This document shows, piece by piece, positions 24,021 to 32,240 of a stretch of DNA of 64,000 nt. The position numbers and the translations under genes are program-made. Position 1 is the stretch's first letter; each line of letters opens with the position of its first letter. This DNA comes from Streptomyces sp. NBC_01262 (GTDB taxonomy: Bacteria; Actinomycetota; Actinomycetes; Streptomycetales; Streptomycetaceae), in NCBI RefSeq assembly GCF_036226365.1, contig NZ_CP108462.1:9036501-9100500 (forward strand), in the 5' to 3' direction. The notes under the pieces are model-generated. The model ran no database searches and was not told where the DNA came from. It worked only from the letters and a program-made list of their open reading frames with translations.

Positions 24021-26150
24021 ATGGAGCAGTTCCTCACTTTCGGGATCGTCGGCCTGAGCACCGCCGCGATCTACGCGATCATCGGCAGCGGGCTGGTGCT
24101 CACCTACACCACCACCGGCGTCTTCAACTTCGCGCACGGCGCGGCCGGCATGCTCGCGGCCTTCTCCTACTGGCAGCTCACCGTCGGCTGGGGCTGGCCC
24201 GTCCCGGTGGCCCTGGTCCTCGTCCTGGTCGTGCTCGCCCCGGCCTTCGGCCTCCTCGTCGAACGGTTCGTGCTGCGCCCCGTCCAGGGCCTGGGCGAGG
24301 CCGAACGGCTGGTCATGACGGTGGCGCTGCTGAGCGGGCTCATCGCGGCCGCCCGGTGGATCTGGGACCCCAACGTCCCGCGCCCGCTCACCACGTTCTT
24401 CGCCGACCGGGCCCCCATCCACATCGGGCCCGCCACGATCACCTGGCACCAGGCCGTCACCATGGCGGTCGCCGTGGCCGTCGCGGCGGGACTGCGCATC
24501 CTGCTCTACCGGACCCGCACCGGCGCCGAGATGCGGGCCACCGTCGACGACCGGGCGCTGGCCGGACTCACCGGGGCCGACCCGGTCCGGGCCAACCGGA
24601 CCGCCTGGATCCTCGGCACCCAGCTCGCGGCGGTCGGCGGCATCCTCATCGCGCCCACCGTCACCCTCGACGCCTCCCAGCTCTCGCTGCTGATCGTCAG
24701 CGCCTACACCGCCGCCGTCTTCGGCCGGCTGCGCAGCCTTCCGCTGACCTTCCTCGGCGCGGTCGTCGTCGGCTGCACCGAGAGCTATCTGACCGGCTAT
24801 CTGCCGCAGAACGCATACCTGCCCGGGCTGCGCCTGGCCGCGCCCGCCCTGCTGCTGTTCGCGGCCCTGCTGGTCTTCCCGCACCGGCGGCTGCGCGGCC
24901 GGGACCGGCGGCTGCGCCAAGTGCCGGTCCCCACCCTGCGCGGCACGGCCGTGTTCGCCGCGGCGACCATCGCCTTCGGGGCGGTGCTGGCCTCGATGCT
25001 CAGCGACTCCGATCTCATCACATACGGGGCGGTCTTCTCCTTCGGCGTGGTGGCGCTGTCCTATGTGCCACTGGCCGGGTACGCGGGCCAGATCTCGCTG
25101 TGCCAGCTCAGCATGGCGGGGATCGGCGCGATCGTGTGGGGCCATCTCGGCGGGCAGGGGCAGTGGTGGGCGCTGCCGGCCGCCGTCGGGATCTCGGCGC
25201 TGGCCGGGGCGCTGATCGCACTCCCCGCGCTGCGGCTGTCGGGGGTGTACCTGGCCCTGGGAACGGCCGCCTTCGCGGTCGTCCTGGACCGCTGGATCTT
25301 CACCCTGCCCGCATTCCACGTGTTCGGGGTGCGGGTCGCGCTGTTCGACCAGGGCTCGGTGGAAATGGCCGGGCCCCGGCTGTTCGGCCTGAGGCTGGAC
25401 AGCGGGTCCCAGCTGATGGTGTTCGCCGCGGTCTGCCTCGCCCTCGCCTCGCTCGGGGTGGCGGCACTGCGCCGCGGCAGGTTCGGGCGGCGGCTCATCG
25501 CCCTGCGCGACAGCGAGGCCGCGTACGCCACGCTCGGCGGCAACCTCCTGGTGGCCAAGGTGCTGGTGTTCGCCCTGTCGGCGGGCATCGCGGGGCTCGG
25601 CGGAGCGCTGTACGGGATGCAGCAGCGGACCGTAACCGCCGAGCAGTTCAGCCTCCTGGCCGGGCTGCCGATCTTCCTGGTCGCGGTGGTCGGCGGCCTC
25701 GGCGCCGTGGGCGGCGGGCTGTTCACCGGGACGGCCCTGATCGGCCCGATCAACGTGCTGACCGCCGTGGCACCGTGGTCGCAGAACCTCGTCGCGATGC
25801 TGCCCGGCCTGGCCGGGATCGGCCTCGGCCACTACCCCGACGGCGTCGTGTCCGGGCTCCGCGGCCGCTGGGAGCCCGTGGTCCGCGACCGGCTCGCCCT
25901 GCCGGTGCTGCTCGGCGGGCTCGCACTCGCGTACGCCCTGTGGTTCGGCGGCACGATCAACGGCTGGACCTTCTTCGGCGGTTCGCTGGTCCTGGCGCTG
26001 GCCCTGCGCGGCTGGGCCACCACCCGGCAGGCCGCCGCCGCCACCGTCGGCGCCGAACCGGAGATCCCGGTCGAGTGGTGGGGCGTACGCCGTGCCTGGC
26101 GCCCCGAGGACGAGGAGGTGATGGACCGTGGCATCGCTGCACATCAGTGA
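24021..26150 (+). CDS. Fused branched-chain-type ABC transporter permease (LivH-LivM)
   Basis: A 709-residue membrane protein joining both permease halves of a HAAT/branched-chain amino-acid type importer. Residues about 1-290 are LivH-like (GIVGLSTAAIYAIIGSGLVLTYTTTGVFNFAHGA) and about 310-660 are LivM-like (GYAGQISLCQLSMAGIGA, with the cytoplasmic ATPase-contact loop LIALRDSEAAYATLGGN). These systems also import aromatic acids and other carboxylates in actinobacteria. It overlaps the ATPase gene by 23 bp. No solute-binding protein is encoded nearby, so the binding component must be elsewhere or absent. Confidence 0.92.
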   Translation: MEQFLTFGIVGLSTAAIYAIIGSGLVLTYTTTGVFNFAHGAAGMLAAFSYWQLTVGWGWPVPVALVLVLVVLAPAFGLLVERFVLRPVQGLGEAERLVMTVALLSGLIAAARWIWDPNVPRPLTTFFADRAPIHIGPATITWHQAVTMAVAVAVAAGLRILLYRTRTGAEMRATVDDRALAGLTGADPVRANRTAWILGTQLAAVGGILIAPTVTLDASQLSLLIVSAYTAAVFGRLRSLPLTFLGAVVVGCTESYLTGYLPQNAYLPGLRLAAPALLLFAALLVFPHRRLRGRDRRLRQVPVPTLRGTAVFAAATIAFGAVLASMLSDSDLITYGAVFSFGVVALSYVPLAGYAGQISLCQLSMAGIGAIVWGHLGGQGQWWALPAAVGISALAGALIALPALRLSGVYLALGTAAFAVVLDRWIFTLPAFHVFGVRVALFDQGSVEMAGPRLFGLRLDSGSQLMVFAAVCLALASLGVAALRRGRFGRRLIALRDSEAAYATLGGNLLVAKVLVFALSAGIAGLGGALYGMQQRTVTAEQFSLLAGLPIFLVAVVGGLGAVGGGLFTGTALIGPINVLTAVAPWSQNLVAMLPGLAGIGLGHYPDGVVSGLRGRWEPVVRDRLALPVLLGGLALAYALWFGGTINGWTFFGGSLVLALALRGWATTRQAAAATVGAEPEIPVEWWGVRRAWRPEDEEVMDRGIAAHQ

Positions 26151-26838
26151 CGTGACCGTCGCCTTCGGCGGCAACCGGGCGCTCGACGGGGTCGCCATGA
26201 CCGCCGAGCCCGGACGCGTCACGGGGCTGATCGGCCCCAACGGAGCCGGCAAGAGCACCCTGTTCGACGTCGTGTCCGGACTGCGCCGGCCCTCGACCGG
26301 CCGGGTGTTCCTGGACGGCAGGGACGTCACCCGCACCGCCCCCTCCGGCCGGGCCCGCTGCGGGCTGGCCCGCACTTTCCAGCGGCTGGAGCTCTTCGGC
26401 CGGCTCAGCGTCCGCGACAACCTGCTGGTCGCCGCCGAACTCGGCCCCGAACGGCGGACGGCGGCCCGTACCGTCACGGCGATCATCGACAGGCTCGGCC
26501 TCACCGCCATCGCCGACGACGCCGTGGACACCCTGCCCACCGGAGCCGGCCGCCTGGTCGAGGTGGGCCGCGCACTGGCCATCCGGCCCAAGGTGCTGCT
26601 GCTGGACGAGCCGGCGGCCGGACAGGACGGCGAGGAGACCGAACGCTTCGCGGCCCTGCTGCGCTCGCTGGCGGACGACGGGACAGCCGTCGTCCTCGTC
26701 GAACACGACATGGGCCTGGTCATGGGCGTGTGCGACGAGGTGTACGTACTCGACCTCGGCAAGGTCATCGCGGTCGGCCCGCCCGACGTGATCCGTAACG
26801 ACGAGACCGTCCTGGCGGCCTACCTGGGGGACGCGTGA
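26128..26838 (+). CDS. ABC transporter ATPase (LivG-like)
   Basis: A 236-residue ATP-binding subunit. Walker A is GPNGAGKS, the Q-loop is in ARTFQRLELF and Walker B is VLLLDEPAAG. The signature segment reads PTGAGRLVEVGRAL where LSGGQ/R-type sequences are usual, so the signature loop is divergent. The GTG start follows GAGGAGG at 8 bp inside the permease gene. It pairs with the second ATPase to power the fused permease. Confidence 0.92.
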   Translation: MASLHISDVTVAFGGNRALDGVAMTAEPGRVTGLIGPNGAGKSTLFDVVSGLRRPSTGRVFLDGRDVTRTAPSGRARCGLARTFQRLELFGRLSVRDNLLVAAELGPERRTAARTVTAIIDRLGLTAIADDAVDTLPTGAGRLVEVGRALAIRPKVLLLDEPAAGQDGEETERFAALLRSLADDGTAVVLVEHDMGLVMGVCDEVYVLDLGKVIAVGPPDVIRNDETVLAAYLGDA

Positions 26839-27542
26839 CAGCCCTGCTCGAACTGCGCGACGTACGCGCCGCCCACGACCGGATCACCGTCCTGCACGGA
26901 CTGGACCTGAGCGTGGCGGCGGGGCAGGTCGTGGCCCTGCTCGGCCCGAACGGCGCGGGCAAGACCACCGCGCTGCGGGTCGTCGCGGGCGTCCACCCCG
27001 TCGCGTCCGGCCAACTGCTGCTCGGCGGCCGGGACGTCACCGGGGCCGACCCGCGGCGCCTGGCCCGCGCGGGGGTCTGCCTGATCCCCGAGGGACGCGG
27101 GGTCTTCCCCAACCTCTCGGTCCGCGACAACCTCCTGATGATGACCTTCACCGGCCGCAGCCGCGAGGAGGTCGAGGAGACCGCGTTCGCCCGGTTCCCC
27201 ATCCTCGCCAAGCGCGCCTCGCAGGCGGCCGGCACCATGTCCGGCGGCGAGCAGCAGATGCTCGCCCTCGCCCGCGGCCTGGCCACCGATCCCGCCGTGC
27301 TGCTGCTGGACGAGCTGTCCATGGGGCTGGCCCCGCTGATCGTCGGCCAGCTCTACGAGCACGTCGCCGAGATCGCCCGGCAGGGCGTCGCCGTGCTGGT
27401 CGTCGAGCAGTTCGCGGCCGCCGTCCTCGGCATCGCCGACCACGCCGCCGTACTGGTGCGCGGCCGGGTCCAACGGCAGGGCCACCCCGACGGCGGGTTG
27501 CGCGCCGAACTGTCCGCCCTCTACCTGGGGAGTTCCGCATGA
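26835..27542 (+). CDS. ABC transporter ATPase (LivF-like)
   Basis: A 235-residue ATPase of the LivF type. Walker A is GPNGAGKT, the EGRGVFPNLSVRDNL segment is characteristic of LivF, the signature is MSGGEQQML and Walker B is VLLLDELSMGLAP (the catalytic Glu is present). The GTG start overlaps the LivG stop by 4 bp. Its canonical signature may compensate for the divergent one in its partner. Confidence 0.93.
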   Translation: MTALLELRDVRAAHDRITVLHGLDLSVAAGQVVALLGPNGAGKTTALRVVAGVHPVASGQLLLGGRDVTGADPRRLARAGVCLIPEGRGVFPNLSVRDNLLMMTFTGRSREEVEETAFARFPILAKRASQAAGTMSGGEQQMLALARGLATDPAVLLLDELSMGLAPLIVGQLYEHVAEIARQGVAVLVVEQFAAAVLGIADHAAVLVRGRVQRQGHPDGGLRAELSALYLGSSA

Positions 27543-27922
27543 CATCCACCGAGACGCGCGCGGACCGCTTCGTGTCCGAACTGGCGGTACTGAAGATCCC
27601 CGACCCGGCCGCCGCCAGGGCGGGCTTGTGGCTGCGCCTCGGCGTGGCGCTGATGGCCCTCGGCCTGGTGCTCGTGGTGTCGGCCTACTTCATCTCCCAT
27701 AACACCGGCGACCAGCTCGTCCAGAACGACGCCCTCACCCTCGGGCTCACCGGGGTCGCCGCGAGCGTCGTGGGCTCCGCCCTCTTCCTGCGCTACTCGC
27801 TGACCGGCTTCCTGCGGTTCTGGATGGCCCGGCAGTCCTACGACCTCACTCTGCTCGCCGACCGTCTGCTCGAAAGGGACATCCGCCATGACCTCACCGG
27901 TACCGACGCCGCGCCCCGGTGA
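27539..27922 (+). CDS. Small two-helix membrane protein
   Basis: A 127-residue protein with two hydrophobic segments (about residues 32-52 and 66-86) and charged ends, starting at an ATG that overlaps the LivF stop by 4 bp. I do not recognise a family. Tight coupling to the importer genes suggests an accessory component of the transporter or a membrane tether. It overlaps the next small gene by 35 bp. Confidence 0.7.
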   Translation: MTSTETRADRFVSELAVLKIPDPAAARAGLWLRLGVALMALGLVLVVSAYFISHNTGDQLVQNDALTLGLTGVAASVVGSALFLRYSLTGFLRFWMARQSYDLTLLADRLLERDIRHDLTGTDAAPR

Positions 27923-28214
27923 CCAGCTCGCCAGCACCGTCTGCACCGCCCGCGTGGTCGTCATCCGCGCCTCCGCCTCCGCCGACGGACAGCCGCCGGT
28001 GATCGCCTGCGGCGGGAGCCCGATGGTTCCCGCTGCCTCCGCGCCGCCCTCGCCCTCCGGCGACGCGGCCTCCGCCACGCTCATCGGCAAGCGCTACGTG
28101 GACGCCTCCGGGACGCTCGAACTGCTCTGCACCTCCTCGGGGGCGGGCGAACTGAGCTGTGACGGCGTCCGGATGACCCTCAAGGCGGCCAAGCCGCTGC
28201 CCGCCTCAGACTGA
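27888..28214 (+). CDS. Small four-cysteine protein of unknown function
   Basis: A 108-residue protein preceded by GAAAGGGA. Cysteines fall in STVCTAR, VIACGG, ELLCTSSG and ELSCDG, two pairs flanking a Pro/Ser-rich linker; the Gly-rich surroundings could suit metal binding or a disulphide. No signal peptide is visible. It lies between the transporter genes and the amidohydrolase in one operon, so a role as a small carrier or partner of either is possible. Function unknown. Confidence 0.65.
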   Translation: MTSPVPTPRPGDQLASTVCTARVVVIRASASADGQPPVIACGGSPMVPAASAPPSPSGDAASATLIGKRYVDASGTLELLCTSSGAGELSCDGVRMTLKAAKPLPASD

Positions 28215-28226
28215 AGGAAGCCCGTC

Positions 28227-29519
28227 ATGCACAAGGACGACCTCATCCTCATCAGCGTCGACGACCACATCATCGAACCGCCCGACATGTTCGTGAACCA
28301 CCTGCCCGCGCGCTACAAGGACGACGCGCCGCAGCTGGTCCACCAGGACGACGGCACCGACACCTGGACGTTCCGGCAGACGGTGATCAAGACCGCCGCC
28401 CTCAACGCGGTCGCCGGGCGGCCCAAGGAGGAGTACGGGCTCGAACCGCAGGCCCTCGACGAGATCCGCCCCGGCTGCTACGACGTCAACGAGCGCGTCG
28501 CCGACATGAACGCCGGCGGCATCCTCGCCCAGATGAACTTCCCCTCCTTCCCCGGCTTCGCGGCCCGGCTCTTCGCCACCGAGGACCCCGACTTCTCCCT
28601 CGCGCTGGTGCGCGCCTACAACGACTGGCACATCGACGAGTGGTGCGGGGCCCACCCCGGCCGGTTCATCCCGATGGCGATCCCCGCCATCTGGGACCCC
28701 GAACTGTGCGCCGCCGAGGTCCGCCGGGTCTCCGCCAAGGGCTGCCACTCGCTGACCTTCACCGAGAACCCCGCCGTCCTCGGCTACCCCAGCTTCCACG
28801 ACCCGTACTGGAACCCGCTCTGGAAGGCGCTGTCCGACACCGACACCGTCATGTCGGTGCACATCGGCTCCTCCGGCAAGCTGGCGATCCCGGCGGTCGA
28901 CTCGCCGCCCGACGTGATGATCACCCTCCAGCCGATGAACATCGTCTCGGCCGCCGCCGACCTTCTGTGGTCCCAGCCGGTCAAGGACTACCCCGACCTG
29001 AAGATCGCCCTGTCCGAGGGCGGCACGGGCTGGATCCCGTACTTCCTGGACCGGGTGGACCGCACCTTCGAGATGCACTCGGCCTGGACGCTCCAGGACT
29101 TCGGCGGGAAGCTGCCGTCGGAGGTCTTCCGCGAGCACTTCCTGACCTGCTTCATCAGCGACCCGATGGGCATCAAGCTCCGGCACGACATCGGCATCGA
29201 CAACATCGCCTGGGAGTGCGACTACCCGCACAGCGACTCCATGTGGCCGGAGGCTCCCGAGGAGCTCATGGGCGTGATGAACCGCTACGACGTGAACGAC
29301 TCGGACATCGCCAAGATGACCCACGAGAACGCCATGCGCTGGTACTCCTTCGACCCCTTCTCCCACGTCCCGCGCGAGCAGGCCACCGTGGGCGCGCTGC
29401 GCGCTCAGGCCAAGGGACACGACGTCAGCATTCAGTCCCGCAGCCACCGCCTGATCGAGCCGGCCGAGAAGCTGGAGGCGTACCGGTCCCGGGCGCGCGC
29501 GGCTACGGCGGCCTCCTGA
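28227..29519 (+). CDS. Amidohydrolase-2 family protein
   Basis: A 430-residue metal-dependent barrel protein. The D-x-H motif is D12-D-H14 (SVDDHIIEPPD), a barrel His lies in MSVHIGSSG and the late metal Asp is in WECDYPHSDS. It is longer than the member at 1156 and has a C-terminal tail of about 40 residues. Members of this branch accompany acyl-CoA islands throughout Actinobacteria; ring hydrolysis or decarboxylation is the family chemistry, and the exact reaction is unknown. Its stop overlaps the crotonase ATG by one base (TGATG). Confidence 0.87.
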   Translation: MHKDDLILISVDDHIIEPPDMFVNHLPARYKDDAPQLVHQDDGTDTWTFRQTVIKTAALNAVAGRPKEEYGLEPQALDEIRPGCYDVNERVADMNAGGILAQMNFPSFPGFAARLFATEDPDFSLALVRAYNDWHIDEWCGAHPGRFIPMAIPAIWDPELCAAEVRRVSAKGCHSLTFTENPAVLGYPSFHDPYWNPLWKALSDTDTVMSVHIGSSGKLAIPAVDSPPDVMITLQPMNIVSAAADLLWSQPVKDYPDLKIALSEGGTGWIPYFLDRVDRTFEMHSAWTLQDFGGKLPSEVFREHFLTCFISDPMGIKLRHDIGIDNIAWECDYPHSDSMWPEAPEELMGVMNRYDVNDSDIAKMTHENAMRWYSFDPFSHVPREQATVGALRAQAKGHDVSIQSRSHRLIEPAEKLEAYRSRARAATAAS

Positions 29520-30244
29520 TGAGCGACGTCGTCCTGACCGAACGGGCCGGCAACGTCCTGGTCGCGACCCTGAACCGGCCCGAGGCCCGCAACGCGCTCA
29601 GCCCCGAACTGATCGACGAACTGTCGGACGTACTGCGCTCGGCCGACGCCGACCCGGAGATCCGGGCGATCGTCGTCACCGGTGCCGGAACGGTCTTCTG
29701 CGCCGGAATGGACCTCAAGGCCTTCACCAAGGGCGGCAAGTTCGACGGACTGGTCTGGTTCTTCCGCGAGGGCATCGCCACCCCGGTCATCGCCGCGCTC
29801 AACGGCTCCGCCATGGGCGGCGGCTTCGAGCTGATGCTCGCCTGCGACCTGGTCGTCGCGGCCGAGGACGCCAAGCTCGGCATGAGCGAGGTCAAGCGGG
29901 GCCTGTTCGCGGCCGGCGGCGGCACGACACTGGCCGCCAGAGTGCCGCTGGCCGTCGCCCTGGAGATGGGCATGACCGGCGACCCGGTCACCGCCGCCTA
30001 CGCCCGCGAGATCGGCCTGGTGAACCGGGCCGTCCCCGCCGACCAAGTGCGCGACGAGGCCCTGGCCCTGGCCGGGAAGATCGCCGAGAACGGCCCGCTG
30101 GGCGTCGCCATGACCAAGAAGCTGATCCGCGAACGCCGCTGGGGCGAGCCCGCCGAGGTCGGGGCCGTCTTCCGCAGCGCCGACGCGGGCGAGGGCGCCC
30201 GGGCCTTCGCAGAACGCCGACCGCCGGTGTGGACGGGCAGCTGA
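29519..30244 (+). CDS. Enoyl-CoA hydratase (crotonase), canonical glutamates
   Basis: A 241-residue crotonase with both classical glutamates, E104 (GGGFELMLACD) and E124 (LGMSEVKRGL), so true syn-hydration of an enoyl-CoA is likely. It is the only one of the four crotonases here with the full pair. The ATG overlaps the amidohydrolase stop; the longer open frame upstream is a shadow. It is the last gene of the rightward operon, followed by a strong bidirectional hairpin. Confidence 0.9.
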   Translation: MSDVVLTERAGNVLVATLNRPEARNALSPELIDELSDVLRSADADPEIRAIVVTGAGTVFCAGMDLKAFTKGGKFDGLVWFFREGIATPVIAALNGSAMGGGFELMLACDLVVAAEDAKLGMSEVKRGLFAAGGGTTLAARVPLAVALEMGMTGDPVTAAYAREIGLVNRAVPADQVRDEALALAGKIAENGPLGVAMTKKLIRERRWGEPAEVGAVFRSADAGEGARAFAERRPPVWTGS

Positions 30245-30250
30245 CGCCGG

Positions 30251-30288
30251 ATCGCCGGGCGGGGCTGAGATCAGCCCCGCCCGGCGAT
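30251..30288. terminator. Bidirectional terminator hairpin
   Basis: A perfect 18-bp inverted repeat (30251-30268 with 30271-30288), followed by TTT on the + strand, between the convergent genes ending at 30244 and 30308. The hairpin separates the two main operons of the island. Confidence 0.88.
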
Positions 30289-30307
30289 TTCCGTCAGAAG
30301 CAGGGTC

Positions 30308-31075
30308 CTACACGCTGTACCCGCCGTCGACGCCCAGGGCCTGGCCGGTGATGAACCCGGCCCGGTCCGAGGCCAGGAACGCGACCGCTTCGGCGATGTC
30401 CATCGCCTCGCCGAAGCGGCGCAGCGGGATGTTGCGCAGGGTGATCTGCAGGGCCGCCTCGTCGAGTTCGCCGGAGCTGATCAGGCGCGCGGCTATCCCG
30501 TCGGTCAGCATCCCCGGCCCGACGCAGTTCACCCGGACGCCGAACCGCCCCTCCTCGGCGGCCAGCGCACGCGCCACCGCTTCCACCGCCCCCTTCGTGC
30601 CCGAGGACAGCCCGTCGCGGACCGGGTACCGGCGGGTGGCTACGGTGGTGACGGCGACGACGCTGCCCCGGGTCTCCCGCAGCCTCGGTATCGCGGGGTG
30701 AACGAGATTGAAGAAGGCCGCCGCGTCCTCGATGAGCTGGGCGCGGTACTGACCGGGCGTCACCTTGCTCAGGTGGGTCATGGGCACATGCGGGCCCGCC
30801 GCGTACACCAGCGTGTGGATGCCGCCGAAGGCATCGGCGGCCTCGGCCACGGCCTTCGCCGTGGCCGATTCGTCGCTCAGGTCGAGCTGGAGCGCAAGAG
30901 CCCGCTGCCCGCATTCCTTGATCTCGCCGGTGAGCCCGTCCGCCGCGGCCTGGTTGGCGCGGTAGGTGAACGCCACGTCGCTGCCTCGCCGGGCCAGTGT
31001 GCGCACGACCGCGGCGCCGATGCCGCCGGTGCCGCCCGCCACGAGCGCGGCGCCGGCCTTGTCGGAGAAGTCCAT
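30308..31075 (-). CDS. SDR-family protein lacking the catalytic tyrosine
   Basis: A 255-residue SDR. The cofactor loop GGTGGIG and the C-terminal VDGGYSV are normal, but the Y-x-x-x-K motif reads S-S-G-T-K (segment DGLSSGTKGAVEA), with Ser in place of Tyr and VTTVATRR in the catalytic Ser region. I checked the codons on the DNA. It may use a different proton donor, act as a binding partner, or have lost redox activity. It starts 5 bp after the dehydrogenase stop and ends the nine-gene leftward operon. Confidence 0.85.
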   Translation of the reverse strand: MDFSDKAGAALVAGGTGGIGAAVVRTLARRGSDVAFTYRANQAAADGLTGEIKECGQRALALQLDLSDESATAKAVAEAADAFGGIHTLVYAAGPHVPMTHLSKVTPGQYRAQLIEDAAAFFNLVHPAIPRLRETRGSVVAVTTVATRRYPVRDGLSSGTKGAVEAVARALAAEEGRFGVRVNCVGPGMLTDGIAARLISSGELDEAALQITLRNIPLRRFGEAMDIAEAVAFLASDRAGFITGQALGVDGGYSV

Positions 31076-31080
31076 GTGCT

Positions 31081-32229
31081 TCACAGCCCCAGGGATTTGG
31101 CGATGATGACCTTCATGACCTCGCTGGTGCCCGCGTAGATACGGGCGACCCGCGCGTCCGCGTACAGCCGGGCGATGGGGTACTCCAGCATGTAGCCGTA
31201 GCCGCCGAACAGTTGCAGGCAGCGGTCGACGGCCCGGGCCTGCACCTCGGTGCAGAACAGCTTGACCTTCGCCGCGTCCGCGCCGGAGAGCCTGCCGTCG
31301 ACGAGTTCCAGCACCGCGCGGTCGAGCATCATCTGCGCGGCCTCGATCTCGGTGGCCACCGAGGCGAGTTCGAACTTGGTGTTCTGGAAGGAGGCGACCG
31401 GCTTGCCGAACGCCTTGCGCTCCTTGACGTACTCGATCGTGGTGTTCAGCGCGGCCGTCGCCTGGGCGACCGATCCGACCGCCACCGTCATCCGCTCCTG
31501 CGGCAGGTTGCGTCCGAGGTAGCCGAAGGCCGCGCCCTCCTCGCCGAGCCGGTTGGCCACGGGGACCCGCACATCGTCGAAGGACAGCTCCACGGTGTCC
31601 TGCACCTTGATGCCCATCTTGCTCAGGACGCGGCCGCGCGTGAAGCCGGGCATCCCGTCCTCGACGACGAGCAGGGTGAGCCCGGCCCGCCGGTTGTCGG
31701 GATCGGACGCCGTACGGGCCACCACGATCACCAGGTCGGCCAGCAGGCCGCCGGTGATGAACGTCTTGGCGCCGTTGAGGACATAGTGGTCCCCGTCGCG
31801 CACGGCGGTGGTACGGATGCCCGCGAGGTCGGAGCCGGTGCCGGGCTCGGTCATGGCGATGGCGGTCAGCAGCCGCCCGGCCGCGAGACCGGGGAACCAG
31901 CGGTCCCGCTGCTCCTGGTCGGCGTAGGCGAGGAGGTAGGGGAGGACGACCTCCAGCTGGGTCCGTACGGTGCCGAGCGTGACCAGGGCGCGGGCGGCCT
32001 CTTCCTGGAGGACGACGTTGTAGCGGTAGTCGTCGATCCCCGCTCCGCCGTACTCCTCGGGGACGGCCATCCCCAGCAGGCCCAGGGAGCCGAGCTTTTC
32101 GAAGACCTCGCGGGGCAGCCGGCCGGCCTCCTCCCACGAGGCGTAATGGGGGACCACCTCCTTGGCCACGAAGGTCCGCACGAGCTGCCGGAAGTCCTCG
32201 TGGTCGGCGGTGAAGACATCTCTGCGCAC
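31081..32229 (-). CDS. Acyl-CoA dehydrogenase
   Basis: A 382-residue acyl-CoA dehydrogenase with all domains: MTEPGTGSDLAGI and KTFITGG for FAD and substrate, ERKAFGKPVASFQNTKFELA, and LQLFGGYGYMLEYPIARLYADARVARIYAGTSEVMK. Ala occupies the YEGT glutamate position, so the base must lie elsewhere (for example the loop used by isovaleryl-CoA-type enzymes). The GTG start is preceded by GGGGAG. It lies between the thiolase and the SDR in the leftward operon and probably forms a homotetramer, as no partner is adjacent. Confidence 0.9.
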   Translation of the reverse strand: MRRDVFTADHEDFRQLVRTFVAKEVVPHYASWEEAGRLPREVFEKLGSLGLLGMAVPEEYGGAGIDDYRYNVVLQEEAARALVTLGTVRTQLEVVLPYLLAYADQEQRDRWFPGLAAGRLLTAIAMTEPGTGSDLAGIRTTAVRDGDHYVLNGAKTFITGGLLADLVIVVARTASDPDNRRAGLTLLVVEDGMPGFTRGRVLSKMGIKVQDTVELSFDDVRVPVANRLGEEGAAFGYLGRNLPQERMTVAVGSVAQATAALNTTIEYVKERKAFGKPVASFQNTKFELASVATEIEAAQMMLDRAVLELVDGRLSGADAAKVKLFCTEVQARAVDRCLQLFGGYGYMLEYPIARLYADARVARIYAGTSEVMKVIIAKSLGL

Positions 32230-32240
32230 GGCTTCTCCCC

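Noticed and set aside
23943-26768. 941-codon - strand frame opposite the ABC transporter
   Set aside because: Same shadow effect; the translation is charged, repetitive and lacks any domain, whereas the + strand encodes clear permease and ATPase genes.
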